Shown piece after piece: positions 26,660 to 33,805 of a DNA stretch of 33,805 nucleotides; the stretch's first letter is position 1, and each line of letters opens with the position of its first letter. This DNA is from Planctomycetota bacterium. Its GTDB lineage: Bacteria > Planctomycetota > Phycisphaerae > WQYP01. Below the pieces are notes generated by a model that saw only the letters and a list, made by a program, of their open reading frames with translations, ran no database searches and had not been told where the DNA came from. Made by a program: the position numbers and the translations under genes. The stretch lies in the NCBI GenBank assembly GCA_021808485.1, contig JAKBBN010000036.1:1-33805 (forward strand). Reading direction: 5' to 3'.

Positions 26660-27097
26660 TCACACCCGGCCGTATAAATAATCATGCAGGTGGTGTATGG
26701 TCACCTCCTGCTCCGTTACATGCTGGGCGTTGAGATCGCCGATGGAAACCAGGCCCAGAAGTTTGCCATCGTCATCGCAAACCGGCAGGTGCCGTACGCG
26801 CCGATTCATCATGATGGCGCTGGCGTCTTCCAAGCTGGTATCGGTCCGACATACAATAATGTCGCGCGTCATGGCATCGGCGACTTTTACATGCCGCGGC
26901 GACATTTCTTCCTGCACTACCCGCATAAGAATATCCCGCTCGCTTAAAATACCCACGATATGATCATTGTCCATCACAATCAGCGAGCCGATGCGATAGC
27001 GATTCATTTTGTGCGTCGCTTCGAGAACGGACTGGTGCGGAGATATGGAATACACGTGGCTGGATTTTCCCGCGATAATATCCGCTACAGTGGCCAT
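26660..27097 (-). CDS. Two-CBS-domain protein
   Basis: This is a 145-residue cytoplasmic protein consisting of a CBS pair (about 8-62 and 73-130), with repeated motifs VLEATHKMNRYRIGSLIV...GILSERDIL and LEDASAIMMNRRVRHLPV...GLVSIGDL. Such Bateman modules bind adenine nucleotides (AMP, ATP, NADH) and sense energy state. Stand-alone versions are common, and their partners are usually unknown. AAGGAG lies five bases before the ATG at 27097, which decides the start; the 28 in-frame codons upstream are not needed. Confidence 0.92.
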   Translation of the reverse strand: MATVADIIAGKSSHVYSISPHQSVLEATHKMNRYRIGSLIVMDNDHIVGILSERDILMRVVQEEMSPRHVKVADAMTRDIIVCRTDTSLEDASAIMMNRRVRHLPVCDDDGKLLGLVSIGDLNAQHVTEQEVTIHHLHDYLYGRV

Positions 27098-27451
27098 AAG
27101 GACTCCTTGTAAAAGAACCTGACATGCGCAAACTTCCGTACACCGGCGGCGTGAGATGCAACCGCTACATTGAGAATACACATCGTATCGACAAATGCAA
27201 CATTGTGCCGAAGTGGTACAAAGTGGCTTGTTTTGCTGCGATTAACGCTTGCGGTTTGTCTGCCGTTCGGCCGGTCGGCAAACGGTGGTTTTGTCCGCCG
27301 ACAAATGGGGCCTGTCAAACCGGCCCCGATTTTTGCGGATTAACTGTCGGCCAGGCCGGCAATTCGAATTTTGATCATTTACCGGCTACAATGCTCGATT
27401 AGCTAGTGCGTCGGCCGGTGTGCAGTCACGGGATTTGCTGTCAAGCGGTGG
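27098..27451. other. Structured intergenic region with an orphan terminator-like hairpin
   Basis: No protein gene is supported. Around 27261-27334 several hairpins follow each other: TGCCG/CGGCA (27261-27280), TTTGTC-cgcc-GACAAA (27290-27305) and GGGGCC/GGCCCC (27307-27327), the last followed by a T-run. Since the flanking genes are divergent, no annotated + strand transcript should end here. An undetected small RNA is possible. Confidence 0.4.
27307..27334 (+). terminator. Orphan intrinsic-terminator-like hairpin
   Basis: A perfect 6-bp GC-rich stem (GGGGCC / GGCCCC, 9-base loop) is followed by GATTTTT. It lies upstream of the desaturase gene and after no + strand gene, so it would end a non-coding transcript or act as an attenuator. 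Confidence 0.45.
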
Positions 27452-28450
27452 ATGTGCGGATTTGAGGATTTTGTGACGCTTATAGACAACGCCGACGCCC
27501 CCGGAAAACTGTTCCCAAGTGATACTGGCAACATCAACGCTGTTGAACCATCCCCGCAGGCAAGCAATAGCCGGCCATTCGGTAGTCGCCGGCTGCGGGA
27601 CGGCCATACGGTGCAATTTCAATGGTTTTACACGATTGTTTTTGTAATTTTGCATCTCTTGGCGGCGTTGGCCATCATGCCCGTTTTTTTTCGATGGTCG
27701 GCCGTGGCGGTATTTCTGGCCATGTGCTGGGTGACCGGTGCATGGGGCGTAACATTATGTTATCACCGGTTGCTGACGCATCGCAGTTTTGCCACGTACA
27801 AATGGGTTGAGTACTTGCTCACCTTTTTTGCCTGTCTTTCGTGGCAGGGTGGGCCGCTGAAGTGGGTGGGAACGCATCGGTTGCACCATGCCCAATCAGA
27901 TATGCCGGGCGATCCACATTCCCCGCGGGATGGCTTTTGCTGGTCGCATGTGTTCTGGATATTGCATTCAAGCCGGCCGAATGAGGACCCCATGGCCCTA
28001 ACCAAGGATTTGCAGAAAGACCCGGTCATGCTGTTTTATGACCGCTTCTGGTATGTGCCGCAGTTTGTCGCCGCGGGCGTGTTGTTTGCGCTCGGCTGGC
28101 TGCTGGCCGGCGGGATGATGGCTGGATTTGCTTGGGTGCTGTGGGGCATCTGCCTGCGGACGGTTCTGATGTACCATGCGACATGGTTTGTGAATTCCGC
28201 CGCGCACACCTGGGGCTACAGGAATTTTGACACACGTGACGATTCCCGCAACAACTGGTGGGTCGCGCTGATGTCATTCGGTGAAGGTTGGCACAACAAT
28301 CATCATGCCCAGCAGCGGTCCGCTGCTCACGGGATGCGCTGGTTTGAATTTGACATTACGTATTGGACAATTCTGCTCATGCAGTTCATTGGCCTGGCTT
28401 GGAAAGTGGTAAGTCCGAAGCGGCCGGAGGCAAAGCTGGCGGCGCCGTAG
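27452..28450 (+). CDS. Membrane fatty-acid desaturase (acyl-CoA/acyl-lipid delta-9 type)
   Basis: This 332-residue integral membrane di-iron enzyme introduces a cis double bond into fatty acyl chains, using oxygen and electrons from a ferredoxin or cytochrome b5. All three histidine boxes are present: HRLLTH (His105, His110), HRLHH (142-146) and EGWHNNHH (281-285). Hydrophobic pairs at about 58-100 and 200-240 form the membrane segments. NSAAHTWGYRNF and DDSRNNWWVALMSFGEGWH are typical of the SCD/delta-9 group. The start is uncertain: the first 50 residues are polar and have no homologue I know, and there is no good ribosome site. It may help adjust membrane fluidity in an organism exposed to oxygen. 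Confidence 0.93.
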   Translation: MCGFEDFVTLIDNADAPGKLFPSDTGNINAVEPSPQASNSRPFGSRRLRDGHTVQFQWFYTIVFVILHLLAALAIMPVFFRWSAVAVFLAMCWVTGAWGVTLCYHRLLTHRSFATYKWVEYLLTFFACLSWQGGPLKWVGTHRLHHAQSDMPGDPHSPRDGFCWSHVFWILHSSRPNEDPMALTKDLQKDPVMLFYDRFWYVPQFVAAGVLFALGWLLAGGMMAGFAWVLWGICLRTVLMYHATWFVNSAAHTWGYRNFDTRDDSRNNWWVALMSFGEGWHNNHHAQQRSAAHGMRWFEFDITYWTILLMQFIGLAWKVVSPKRPEAKLAAP

Positions 28451-28462
28451 TTCATTATGAAC
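28450..28462. promoter_or_regulatory. 13-bp perfect palindrome after the desaturase gene
   Basis: GTTCAT-T-ATGAAC starts on the last base of the desaturase stop codon. Its core TTCATNATGAA matches the palindrome at 4482-4494, so the two may be sites for one regulator. Confidence 0.35.
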
Positions 28463-28539
28463 GATCCGCCATGGGCGCGTTATTCACAACAAATGAACTT
28501 CCAATGAATATGTCTATTGGGAAAAATTATTCTTGACGT

Positions 28540-28562
28540 GGCGGCAAAAAATATATGCCGCC
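28540..28562. promoter_or_regulatory. Hairpin / inverted repeat downstream of the desaturase
   Basis: Perfect 7-bp arms GGCGGCA and TGCCGCC enclose AAAAATATA. It overlaps the downstream side of a TTGACG (28533-28538), so it could be an operator at a promoter as well as a hairpin. No T-run follows. Confidence 0.35.
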
Positions 28563-28836
28563 CATTTTCCATTAACCCCGGTATTGGCACATGAGTCGGA
28601 CGTGGCGGCCTGTTCCATTTCCATCTACGCTTCGGGCCGGGGGTGTTGAGGAGAATTGAAGTGTGTTATAAATCTTTTTAATAAAAGACGATACGAAAAA
28701 ATCTGCCAGCATTTGGCGAGAGGTGCGGGGAAGAGATACCGGCGAAAAATAGTTGCTGGAATGGCGGCCGGAGGCTATGAGCGAGTAGATATATCAAGAT
28801 TGTCCGAACTTTCGTCCGAAAATCCTAATTTTTTCT

Positions 28837-28865
28837 TTGACATTTTTGAAATTGTATCGTATATT
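28837..28865 (+). promoter_or_regulatory. Strong sigma-70 promoter with long leader before the PEP-CTERM gene
   Basis: TTGACA (28837-28842), a spacer of exactly 17 bases and TATATT (28860-28865) make a near-perfect housekeeping promoter. Transcription would begin at about 28872, leaving about 310 bases of leader before the ATG at 29182. Confidence 0.7.
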
Positions 28866-28974
28866 TTGAGTTGAAGGCATGAGGGACACATATCATTCTG
28901 GTATTTCCCAAGTGCAAACTGTTATGAACTAGTCGCTTTTCTGGAGGTGAGAAAGTCTAGTCGAGCTTAAATAT

Positions 28975-29151
28975 ATGCGTGCGGGTTTGGCAAGCCATAC
29001 GCGACGGGCGGTTCGTTTAGGCGCGATTATCTGGCACGGCAACAGTTGGAAAGCAGGAAGCCCGGCGAAGCCAATTGAGATGTTTGCCTGCCGAATTAAA
29101 TCTAGAGATGGTGAAGATTGGGAGATCGTCTTCCGGTCCACTCTTTTATAG
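28975..29151 (+). CDS. Doubtful 58-residue open frame in the leader
   Basis: An open frame from ATG 28975 encodes 58 residues, basic at the N-terminus (RRAVRLGAIIW) and mixed later (CRIKSRDGEDWEIVF). The GGAGGTGA at 28943-28950 is an excellent ribosome site but lies 24 bases away, too far for this start. It could be a small protein, a remnant, or simply leader RNA. I do not recognise it. Confidence 0.22.
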   Translation: MRAGLASHTRRAVRLGAIIWHGNSWKAGSPAKPIEMFACRIKSRDGEDWEIVFRSTLL

Positions 29152-29181
29152 CTTTGTTCAAATCGTTTTTGGAGAGTTACC

Positions 29182-29919
29182 ATGGGTGTCGGCAGATTAT
29201 CAGTTTCAAGTATTGCAGGAGCTTTTGCCGCAATTACGGGATTAGGCCTCGCCTCAAGCGCTATGGCTACGCCGGTACTCACGGTGACCACCAGCAGCGG
29301 CAGTCAGAACGTGACGCTGGTATCCATCGGAGGCGGCGCTTACGCTGCAACTCCAGGTTCAGCCGGTGGTTTCACCTGGGGTGCAATTGGTGTGAACGTT
29401 TCCTCCAGCTCTTACTCCCAGGTTGCTCTCCAGATTAACTCCGTGGCCAATACTAATCCGACGACCGGCTTGAACTCCGCCATCTCCTTCTCCGTCAGTG
29501 ATTCAGGCCTTTCGGCAACCCCAAATTCATTCCTGTCAATCCAGGAGTCCGGTTCGGCTACCTCGTCCCTTGCGACATCGGCGCAAACCGTTGATTTTTC
29601 CGGTTCCGCGGTTAATTCCAGCACCACGGTGGGTACGCAGGATTCGGGGGACCTGGCACTCAATACCTCCAAATCTTACCTGTCTTCGTCATCAGTGTCG
29701 TATTCCTCGCTGGGCAGCAATCTTTCAGGTGCTTATTCCACCCTTACCTTGAATGCGGAGACATCGCTCTCCATTGATCCGGGAATGAAGGTAAACGGCA
29801 CTGATTTGGCGGTGAATATTGACACCGCCACGGTAACCACCCCCGAACCGGCTGCTTTAGGCCTGTTCGCGGTGGGAGGTTTGGTCCTGCTGGCCGCCCG
29901 CCGTCGGCGGATGGCCTGA
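29182..29919 (+). CDS. PEP-CTERM sorting domain protein, Ser/Thr-rich
   Basis: This is a 245-residue exported protein. An N-terminal signal (about 8-30, cut near SAMA) is followed by a low-complexity body rich in Ser, Thr, Asn and Gly with a predicted beta character and almost no Lys, Cys or Trp. It ends with a textbook PEP-CTERM tail: TTPEPAALGLF, a hydrophobic segment GGLVLLAA and RRRRMA. In known systems this tail is recognised by exosortase and the protein goes to the surface or extracellular matrix. No exosortase gene is in the window. GGAGAG is well placed before the ATG. A strong promoter lies far upstream and a strong terminator follows, so it is probably transcribed alone and at a high level. 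Confidence 0.9.
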   Translation: MGVGRLSVSSIAGAFAAITGLGLASSAMATPVLTVTTSSGSQNVTLVSIGGGAYAATPGSAGGFTWGAIGVNVSSSSYSQVALQINSVANTNPTTGLNSAISFSVSDSGLSATPNSFLSIQESGSATSSLATSAQTVDFSGSAVNSSTTVGTQDSGDLALNTSKSYLSSSSVSYSSLGSNLSGAYSTLTLNAETSLSIDPGMKVNGTDLAVNIDTATVTTPEPAALGLFAVGGLVLLAARRRRMA

Positions 29920-29957
29920 ATTCCTCCGGTTTCGCCGGACAATTGTTAACAAGATTG

Positions 29958-29995
29958 AAAACCCGCCGACCGCCGGTCTGCGGGTTTTCCTTTGA
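29958..29995 (+). terminator. Intrinsic terminator of the PEP-CTERM gene
   Basis: A 9-bp perfect stem (AAAACCCGC / GCGGGTTTT) encloses a second inner stem (GACC / GGTC) and runs into TTTTCCTTT. It lies 38 bases after the stop codon. The A-run on the left side means it may also work on the - strand. Confidence 0.85.
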
Positions 29996-30248
29996 ATTGA
30001 CCGGTTTTTTCGTGATTGTTCGCTACGGCCGGGCCGGATTACGCGATGGAACTGCCGATTGAAAAAAAATCGGCGGCCAGTGGCAAAATCTCACAATCTT
30101 CGCTATCTTACATGATTCTGATTTCCGGATTGCCGCGGTTTCATCGCCGAGCTTCCGGGAAGTCGGTCGTCGGGATAAGCTTTTAGCCCGGTTGGTATTG
30201 GACCGCCGGCGGGTGATTCCTGAGAATATGGTTAGGCGGAGTTTGCGC

Positions 30249-30449
30249 GTGCCAAAACAGAAAACCCATAAAGGACTTAAAAAGCGGGTAAAAGTAACCG
30301 CAAGCGGAAAAGTGAAATTTCACAAGCACAACAAGGGACACCTGCAAAGCGGTAAGTCCGGAAATCGGCGGCGGCGGTTGCGCGGTACCACCGCACTGAC
30401 CGGGCCGTTCGCCAAGAAAATGATTACGCTCCTTGGCCCGGGGGCCTGA
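30249..30449 (+). CDS. rpmI: 50S ribosomal protein bL35
   Basis: This is a 66-residue basic ribosomal protein, the usual length. It begins PKQKTHKGLKKRVKVTASGK and contains HKHNKGHLQSGKS, typical of bL35. The start is GTG at 30249, with GGAG seven bases upstream. The open frame reaches 19 codons further back, but those do not match the family. It is followed by rplT 116 bases later. The infC gene that precedes rpmI in most bacteria is not here. Confidence 0.95.
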   Translation: MPKQKTHKGLKKRVKVTASGKVKFHKHNKGHLQSGKSGNRRRRLRGTTALTGPFAKKMITLLGPGA

Positions 30450-30565
30450 CCGCCGGACTGCTTATGCCGACGGGCGTGATGTGCACCCAGCGTATCGTTT
30501 TAAGGATTGCACAGGTCGCGCTGAGAACTGGAAAAGTTTAATTCAAAGCTAAAAAGAGGTTTGTT

Positions 30566-30937
30566 ATGCCACGCGTTACCATTGGAGCCGCCCGTCATAA
30601 GCGGCACAAAAAACTGTTGAAGCGAGCCAAAGGATTCGTCGGCGGCCGCAGCAAGTTATACAAAACAGCGCATGAAACACTGCTCCGCGCCGGCGCCAAC
30701 CGGTTCAGCGGCCGCAAGGAAAAGAAGCGTGATTATCGTGCACTCTGGATCACGCGTCTGAATGCCGCTGCCGTGGCACGCGGGCTGCGTTACAGCCAGC
30801 TTATTGCAGGTTTGGCCAAGGCCAATATCACGCTGAATCGCAAGAGCCTCAGCGAAATTGCGATTGCGGATCCGGCCGCATTTGATGCCATTGTCGCCCA
30901 GGCCCGCCAGGCATTGGGTTTGGCGGCCGCTGCCTGA
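30566..30937 (+). CDS. rplT: 50S ribosomal protein bL20
   Basis: This is a 123-residue 23S rRNA-binding protein essential for early 50S assembly. The N-terminal basic extension ARHKRHKKLLKRAKGFVGGR, then YRALWITRLNAAA and the C-terminal globular part with LNRKSLSEIAI, is standard bL20. A ribosome site (AAGAGG) lies just before the ATG. It ends in an Ala-rich tail. It forms the rpmI-rplT-pheS group. Confidence 0.97.
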   Translation: MPRVTIGAARHKRHKKLLKRAKGFVGGRSKLYKTAHETLLRAGANRFSGRKEKKRDYRALWITRLNAAAVARGLRYSQLIAGLAKANITLNRKSLSEIAIADPAAFDAIVAQARQALGLAAAA

Positions 30938-31061
30938 CGGTCGGCAAATTGTCCGTTGACAATTGCTTGGGTACGGCCGGCCTGATTGCGTACCGCAATG
31001 GTTAGGACAAGGTGAGGTCCGGGCTGTCCACCGCGAATCCCGCGACTACTGGCGGACTCAA

Positions 31062-32072
31062 ATGAATCTTGATGAAATTTCTGCAGCGGCCAGAGCGAAA
31101 GTTGAAGCCGTAAAAACCGCTGCGCAGGCGGAAGAGTTTCGCATTGAATTTCTCGGGTCCAAAGGCCTGCTGAAGCAGGCCAGCGATCATTTGCGAACGC
31201 TTGAACCGGTGCACAAGAGGGAATTCGGCAGCAAGCTTAATTCCCTGAAAAAAGAGATTGAAGAGCAATACAAAGCCGCCACGGAGAGGATCAAGCATGT
31301 GGCAACCGCGGCCGATGTCACCATTGACATCACCGAGCCGGGGAAAATTTCAGTTGATCCGTACACCCCCGGTTCGCTGCACATCATCAACCAGACGATT
31401 GATTTGCTTACGGAATTATTCTCGCGCATGGGCTTTTCCGTGGCCGACGGCCCGGAACTGGAAGACGAATTTCATAATTTTGAGGCGCTGAATGTGCCGC
31501 GGCATCATCCGGCGCGTGATCCGCTGGATAATTTTTACCTGCAACGGCCGGCGGCAGCCGCCCCTTTTATGCTGCGGTCCCAAACCAGCAGCGTGCAGAT
31601 TCGTGTGATGGAAACCCGGCGGCCGCCGATTCGGATTGTGGCGCCGGGCCGGGTGTACCGCCCGGATACGGTGGATGCCACCCATTCCTGGATGTTTCAT
31701 CAGTTGGAAGGGCTGGTGATTGATCGCGGTATTACGATGGTTGATCTGAAAACCTGCGTAGATCAATTCGCCAAAGGCTTTTTTGGCTCGGATGTGCAAA
31801 CCCGGTTCCGCCCGAGTTTTTTTCCGTTTACCGAGCCGAGCGCTGAATTCGATATTCTTTTTCATTATGCGGATGGTTCCAGCCGTTGGATTGAATTGGG
31901 CGGCTGCGGCATGGTGGATCCGAATGTGCTGGCGGCGGTGAATCTGGATTCCGATATTTATACGGGATTTGCGTTCGGCCTTGGGGTGGAGCGCGTGGCC
32001 ATGCGGCGGCACGGTATAGAAGATATCCGCGCATTCTACGAAAATGATCTGCGATTTAACGCGCAGTTTTGA
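31062..32072 (+). CDS. pheS: Phenylalanyl-tRNA synthetase alpha subunit
   Basis: This is a 336-residue class II synthetase subunit, the usual length. It has an N-terminal coiled-coil arm (about 1-85), then the catalytic domain with GFSVADGPELEDEFHNFEAL, motif 2 around MLRSQTSSVQIRVM and RPDTVDATHSWMFHQLEGL, and motif 3 GFAFGLGVERVAMRRHG. It charges tRNA-Phe together with PheT. I chose ATG at 31062 because the family begins there; the longer frame from 30963 adds 33 unrelated residues. pheT, normally directly downstream, is missing: a - strand MOSC gene follows instead. Confidence 0.97.
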   Translation: MNLDEISAAARAKVEAVKTAAQAEEFRIEFLGSKGLLKQASDHLRTLEPVHKREFGSKLNSLKKEIEEQYKAATERIKHVATAADVTIDITEPGKISVDPYTPGSLHIINQTIDLLTELFSRMGFSVADGPELEDEFHNFEALNVPRHHPARDPLDNFYLQRPAAAAPFMLRSQTSSVQIRVMETRRPPIRIVAPGRVYRPDTVDATHSWMFHQLEGLVIDRGITMVDLKTCVDQFAKGFFGSDVQTRFRPSFFPFTEPSAEFDILFHYADGSSRWIELGGCGMVDPNVLAAVNLDSDIYTGFAFGLGVERVAMRRHGIEDIRAFYENDLRFNAQF

Positions 32073-32265
32073 ACGGATAAAAATTAATCGTTTAATCCGG
32101 AAGGTCTGACGGCCGATGCCGTTGAACCGGCCCGCAACCCCGTGGCGAATTACGGGCCAAAGCGTTCCCGGCGTGAAACAGCTTGTTTGCGGTTTTAACC
32201 CTGATTTCTCACGGTTTGCGACTCGCCATGGTTCCGGTTGCGCGCGATCGGATCGTGAATGTGAA

Positions 32266-33000
32266 CTATGCGGACTCGCGATGCTCCAGCCGCGCCAATC
32301 GCTCCAGAAGTGTATCTTTCCAGGATTGTGACAGGGGGGATACTTCGGCCAGCAACCGCGTGAGTTGAGCGTCGGTTTTACAATGGTGGAGAATATGGTT
32401 GGCACGTGCCACCGACCAGGCTTCCTCCGGCCGGTCCAGAAGCGTGAACGGCATGCCCGGTGCAACCGTCCCCTCCTCCAGCACACGCAGATACCAGCCG
32501 GTGCGACCGTTGGCAATCACCATGGCCACCAGCTCATTCATCCGCCAGCGGCGACCGAGTTTCCAGCAGGGCTGCCGCGGTTGTGAAACCTGCACCCGTG
32601 CACTGCCTATCGCGTAAACATCACCAAGGCAGACGGTCTGTTCGCACAGCCCCGCAATGGTAAAATTTTCCCCAAACGCCCCGTGCGGCAGTTCCAGATT
32701 AATTTCGTTTTTCCACAGCGGATAGTTATCCGCGGAGTAGGCCAGCACGGCTTTGTCCGCGCCGCCATGGTATTTCAAGTCGGCCTGTCCGTCGCCAATC
32801 AGATTCGTTTTACCCAGAAAAAGACTGCCGTAAAACGGCTTTTTGAAAAAGCCGGTGGTCCATGGTTTGTCATGTGCGTCGACTGCATCCGGTGAGCCGT
32901 AATCCTGTGGCTTGGCCACGCAAAGCGTTACCAGCGAGGCGATTATCCGGGAGGGAATATCCACCTTGCGGTGCACAGCGGCATCGGATTCCTGCGGCAT
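32266..33000 (-). CDS. MOSC domain protein (YiiM family)
   Basis: This is a 244-residue protein. The MOSC domain (about 55-190) has KYHGGADKAVLAYSADNYPLW, then GAFGENFTI and the conserved cysteine Cys145 in QPRQPCWKLGRRW, which matches the YiiM group. MOSC proteins use this Cys in molybdenum-cofactor-linked sulfur transfer; YiiM of E. coli reduces N-hydroxylated compounds. A C-terminal helical tail (about 200-244) completes the YiiM layout. The start is uncertain: ATG at 33000 or GTG at 33018, neither with a clear ribosome site. It converges with pheS, with 193 bases between the stops. Confidence 0.9.
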   Translation of the reverse strand: MPQESDAAVHRKVDIPSRIIASLVTLCVAKPQDYGSPDAVDAHDKPWTTGFFKKPFYGSLFLGKTNLIGDGQADLKYHGGADKAVLAYSADNYPLWKNEINLELPHGAFGENFTIAGLCEQTVCLGDVYAIGSARVQVSQPRQPCWKLGRRWRMNELVAMVIANGRTGWYLRVLEEGTVAPGMPFTLLDRPEEAWSVARANHILHHCKTDAQLTRLLAEVSPLSQSWKDTLLERLARLEHRESA

Positions 33001-33805
33001 GATGGTGGATTTTAGCACCGTGCGACGGTTTCTGTAAACGACAGGGCCGCCTTTTTGCCGTCATGCCCGCGGCGCGGGCGAAAGAGTCGTACTCTCGCCC
33101 GGCTGACACATCCAGGCTCATTGAAACAGCAATGGAATTGGCCGCGCCCGGCATGGCCGGAATCAGTTTGGCACTATGTGTGAATCCCCTCAATCCGGCG
33201 ATCATGAATAAACAGGCGGGCCCCAAAAAGGTCCCATCCGCCCATTCCCTCCCGCGGTCATGCTGGCGAAAATAAGGGCTATCGATTGGGCTGGAACCTC
33301 CCGGAAGTTCAGGCATTTGGTGCGTAATTCTGATCTTTACGGACAGGGATAACTCCTTACGGGTAAACTCCCTGGAATCCCGGCCGCGCAATGCTACGCG
33401 CCCTGTCGGCAGTCTCCAAAGTATTTGCCGCTTTCATCCGCTGCGGGAAGGTTTGCGGCTGAATTCGGACGGCCATCAGCTTTGCCTCGTCAATTGATTT
33501 GGTTCAATTTTTCTTCTGGAAACGCAACGATCAACCGGTGACAGTCAGGGTATCAGGGAGTGCGGCGCCAATGGGCGAGCGGATCGGTCATCCGTTTATG
33601 GCCCAAGGTAGCGTTGCCCCGGGGGCTCGTTCGGCTATTTGGCGTGCAGAAGATTGGATGAAGCATCCGATAATCATGTATCGGTGCAATCGCCTGGAGG
33701 CGATTAACTGGGCAAGCCATTGGGCGGTTGATAAACCGCAGTTGCGGATAGAAATGCTTGGTTAAGGATGACCAAGATGCCGCGGCGAACGAAAATTTAC
33801 TATTG
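33001..33805. other. Right-end region without a supported gene
   Basis: Several frames cross this stretch on both strands, but none has a ribosome site or recognisable motif. At the very end an ATG at 33777 (MPRRTKIYY, AGGA eight bases upstream) could begin a + strand gene that runs out of the window. That is only nine codons and cannot be judged. Confidence 0.3.

Larger units (their letters stand above)
28451..29181. other. 731-base AT-richer stretch before the PEP-CTERM gene
   Basis: The base composition is visibly richer in A and T than around it. I see a 7-bp hairpin (GGCGGCA / TGCCGCC, loop AAAAATATA) at 28540-28562, a near-consensus promoter at 28837-28865, and two doubtful small frames: TTG 28656 to 28874, and ATG 28975 to 29151 (58 codons, starting MRAGLASHTRRAV). 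Neither frame has a well-spaced ribosome site, and the first runs over the promoter. They could be gene remnants. Confidence 0.45.

Noticed and set aside
27260-27420. Repeated CGGCCGG-type words, also near 11270 and 19553
   Set aside because: Short GC-rich words of this kind are common across the whole window, including inside genes, so they are not a convincing repeat family.
28656-28874. 72-residue frame starting at TTG
   Set aside because: The GAGGAG site is only one base from the TTG, and the frame runs through the strong promoter at 28837-28865.
32870-33391. 173-residue - strand frame overlapping the MOSC start
   Set aside because: It is in another frame than the certain MOSC gene, overlaps its beginning and has no ribosome site or motif.
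33499-33765. 88-residue frame near the right end
   Set aside because: It starts at TTG without a ribosome site and has no family resemblance.
1-33805. tRNA, rRNA, CRISPR or insertion sequence
   Set aside because: I found no TPsiC-arm-like sequence in a tRNA context, no regularly spaced repeats and no transposase-like protein.

Overview
This window looks like chromosomal DNA of a Planctomycetota bacterium, most likely of the class Phycisphaerae or a relative. The evidence is a long pseudopilin with the N-terminal motif [17 protein letters not shown], an exported protein with a PEP-CTERM tail, a pseudopilin-like 'FADGHV' tail on a large exported protein, and a dense set of exported carbohydrate-active enzymes without SusC/SusD. 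The DNA is moderately GC-rich and uses GTG starts several times. I saw no tRNA, rRNA, CRISPR array, insertion sequence or phage gene. The genus cannot be named from this sequence alone.

Left part (about 1-11200, all + strand): a pseudopilin gene, then a cluster of exported polysaccharide-processing enzymes. In order these are a GH31-type alpha-glycosidase, a heparinase II/III-type polysaccharide lyase, a GH37/GH63-like (alpha/alpha)6 glycosidase, a lipase-box alpha/beta hydrolase and a GH78-like alpha-L-rhamnosidase. The last four are packed like an operon. A 417-base gap before the lyase holds two perfect odd-centred palindromes that look like operators. No transporter, regulator or sulfatase lies with them. 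The set suggests stepwise outside-the-cytoplasm breakdown of a branched, uronate- and rhamnose-containing glycan.

Middle part (about 11700-24150): mostly core metabolism. A class II fructose-bisphosphate aldolase ends in a clear intrinsic terminator. A YraN-family protein and an exported Gln/His-rich protein follow. On the - strand a probable five-gene operon reads glyA - M24B peptidase - accB - accC - exported unknown. Next come a 47-residue very basic protein with its own promoter and ribosome site, a single-domain response regulator, gcvT and gcvH (no gcvP in view), and a divergent pair made of an XRE-type regulator and a tandem ACT-domain protein with an inverted repeat between them.

Right part (about 24300-33805): a 763-residue exported protein with a pseudopilin-type C-terminal domain, a two-CBS-domain protein, a membrane fatty-acid desaturase, and a 731-base AT-richer stretch with a near-consensus promoter leading to a PEP-CTERM protein. 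Then come rpmI-rplT-pheS (without infC before or pheT after) and a MOSC-domain protein. The last 0.8 kb has no gene I can support.

The strongest candidates for something new are the exported glycan cluster with its palindromes, the pseudopilin-tailed fusion protein, the small basic protein, the structured orphan terminator region near 27.3 kb, and the long leader before the PEP-CTERM gene.
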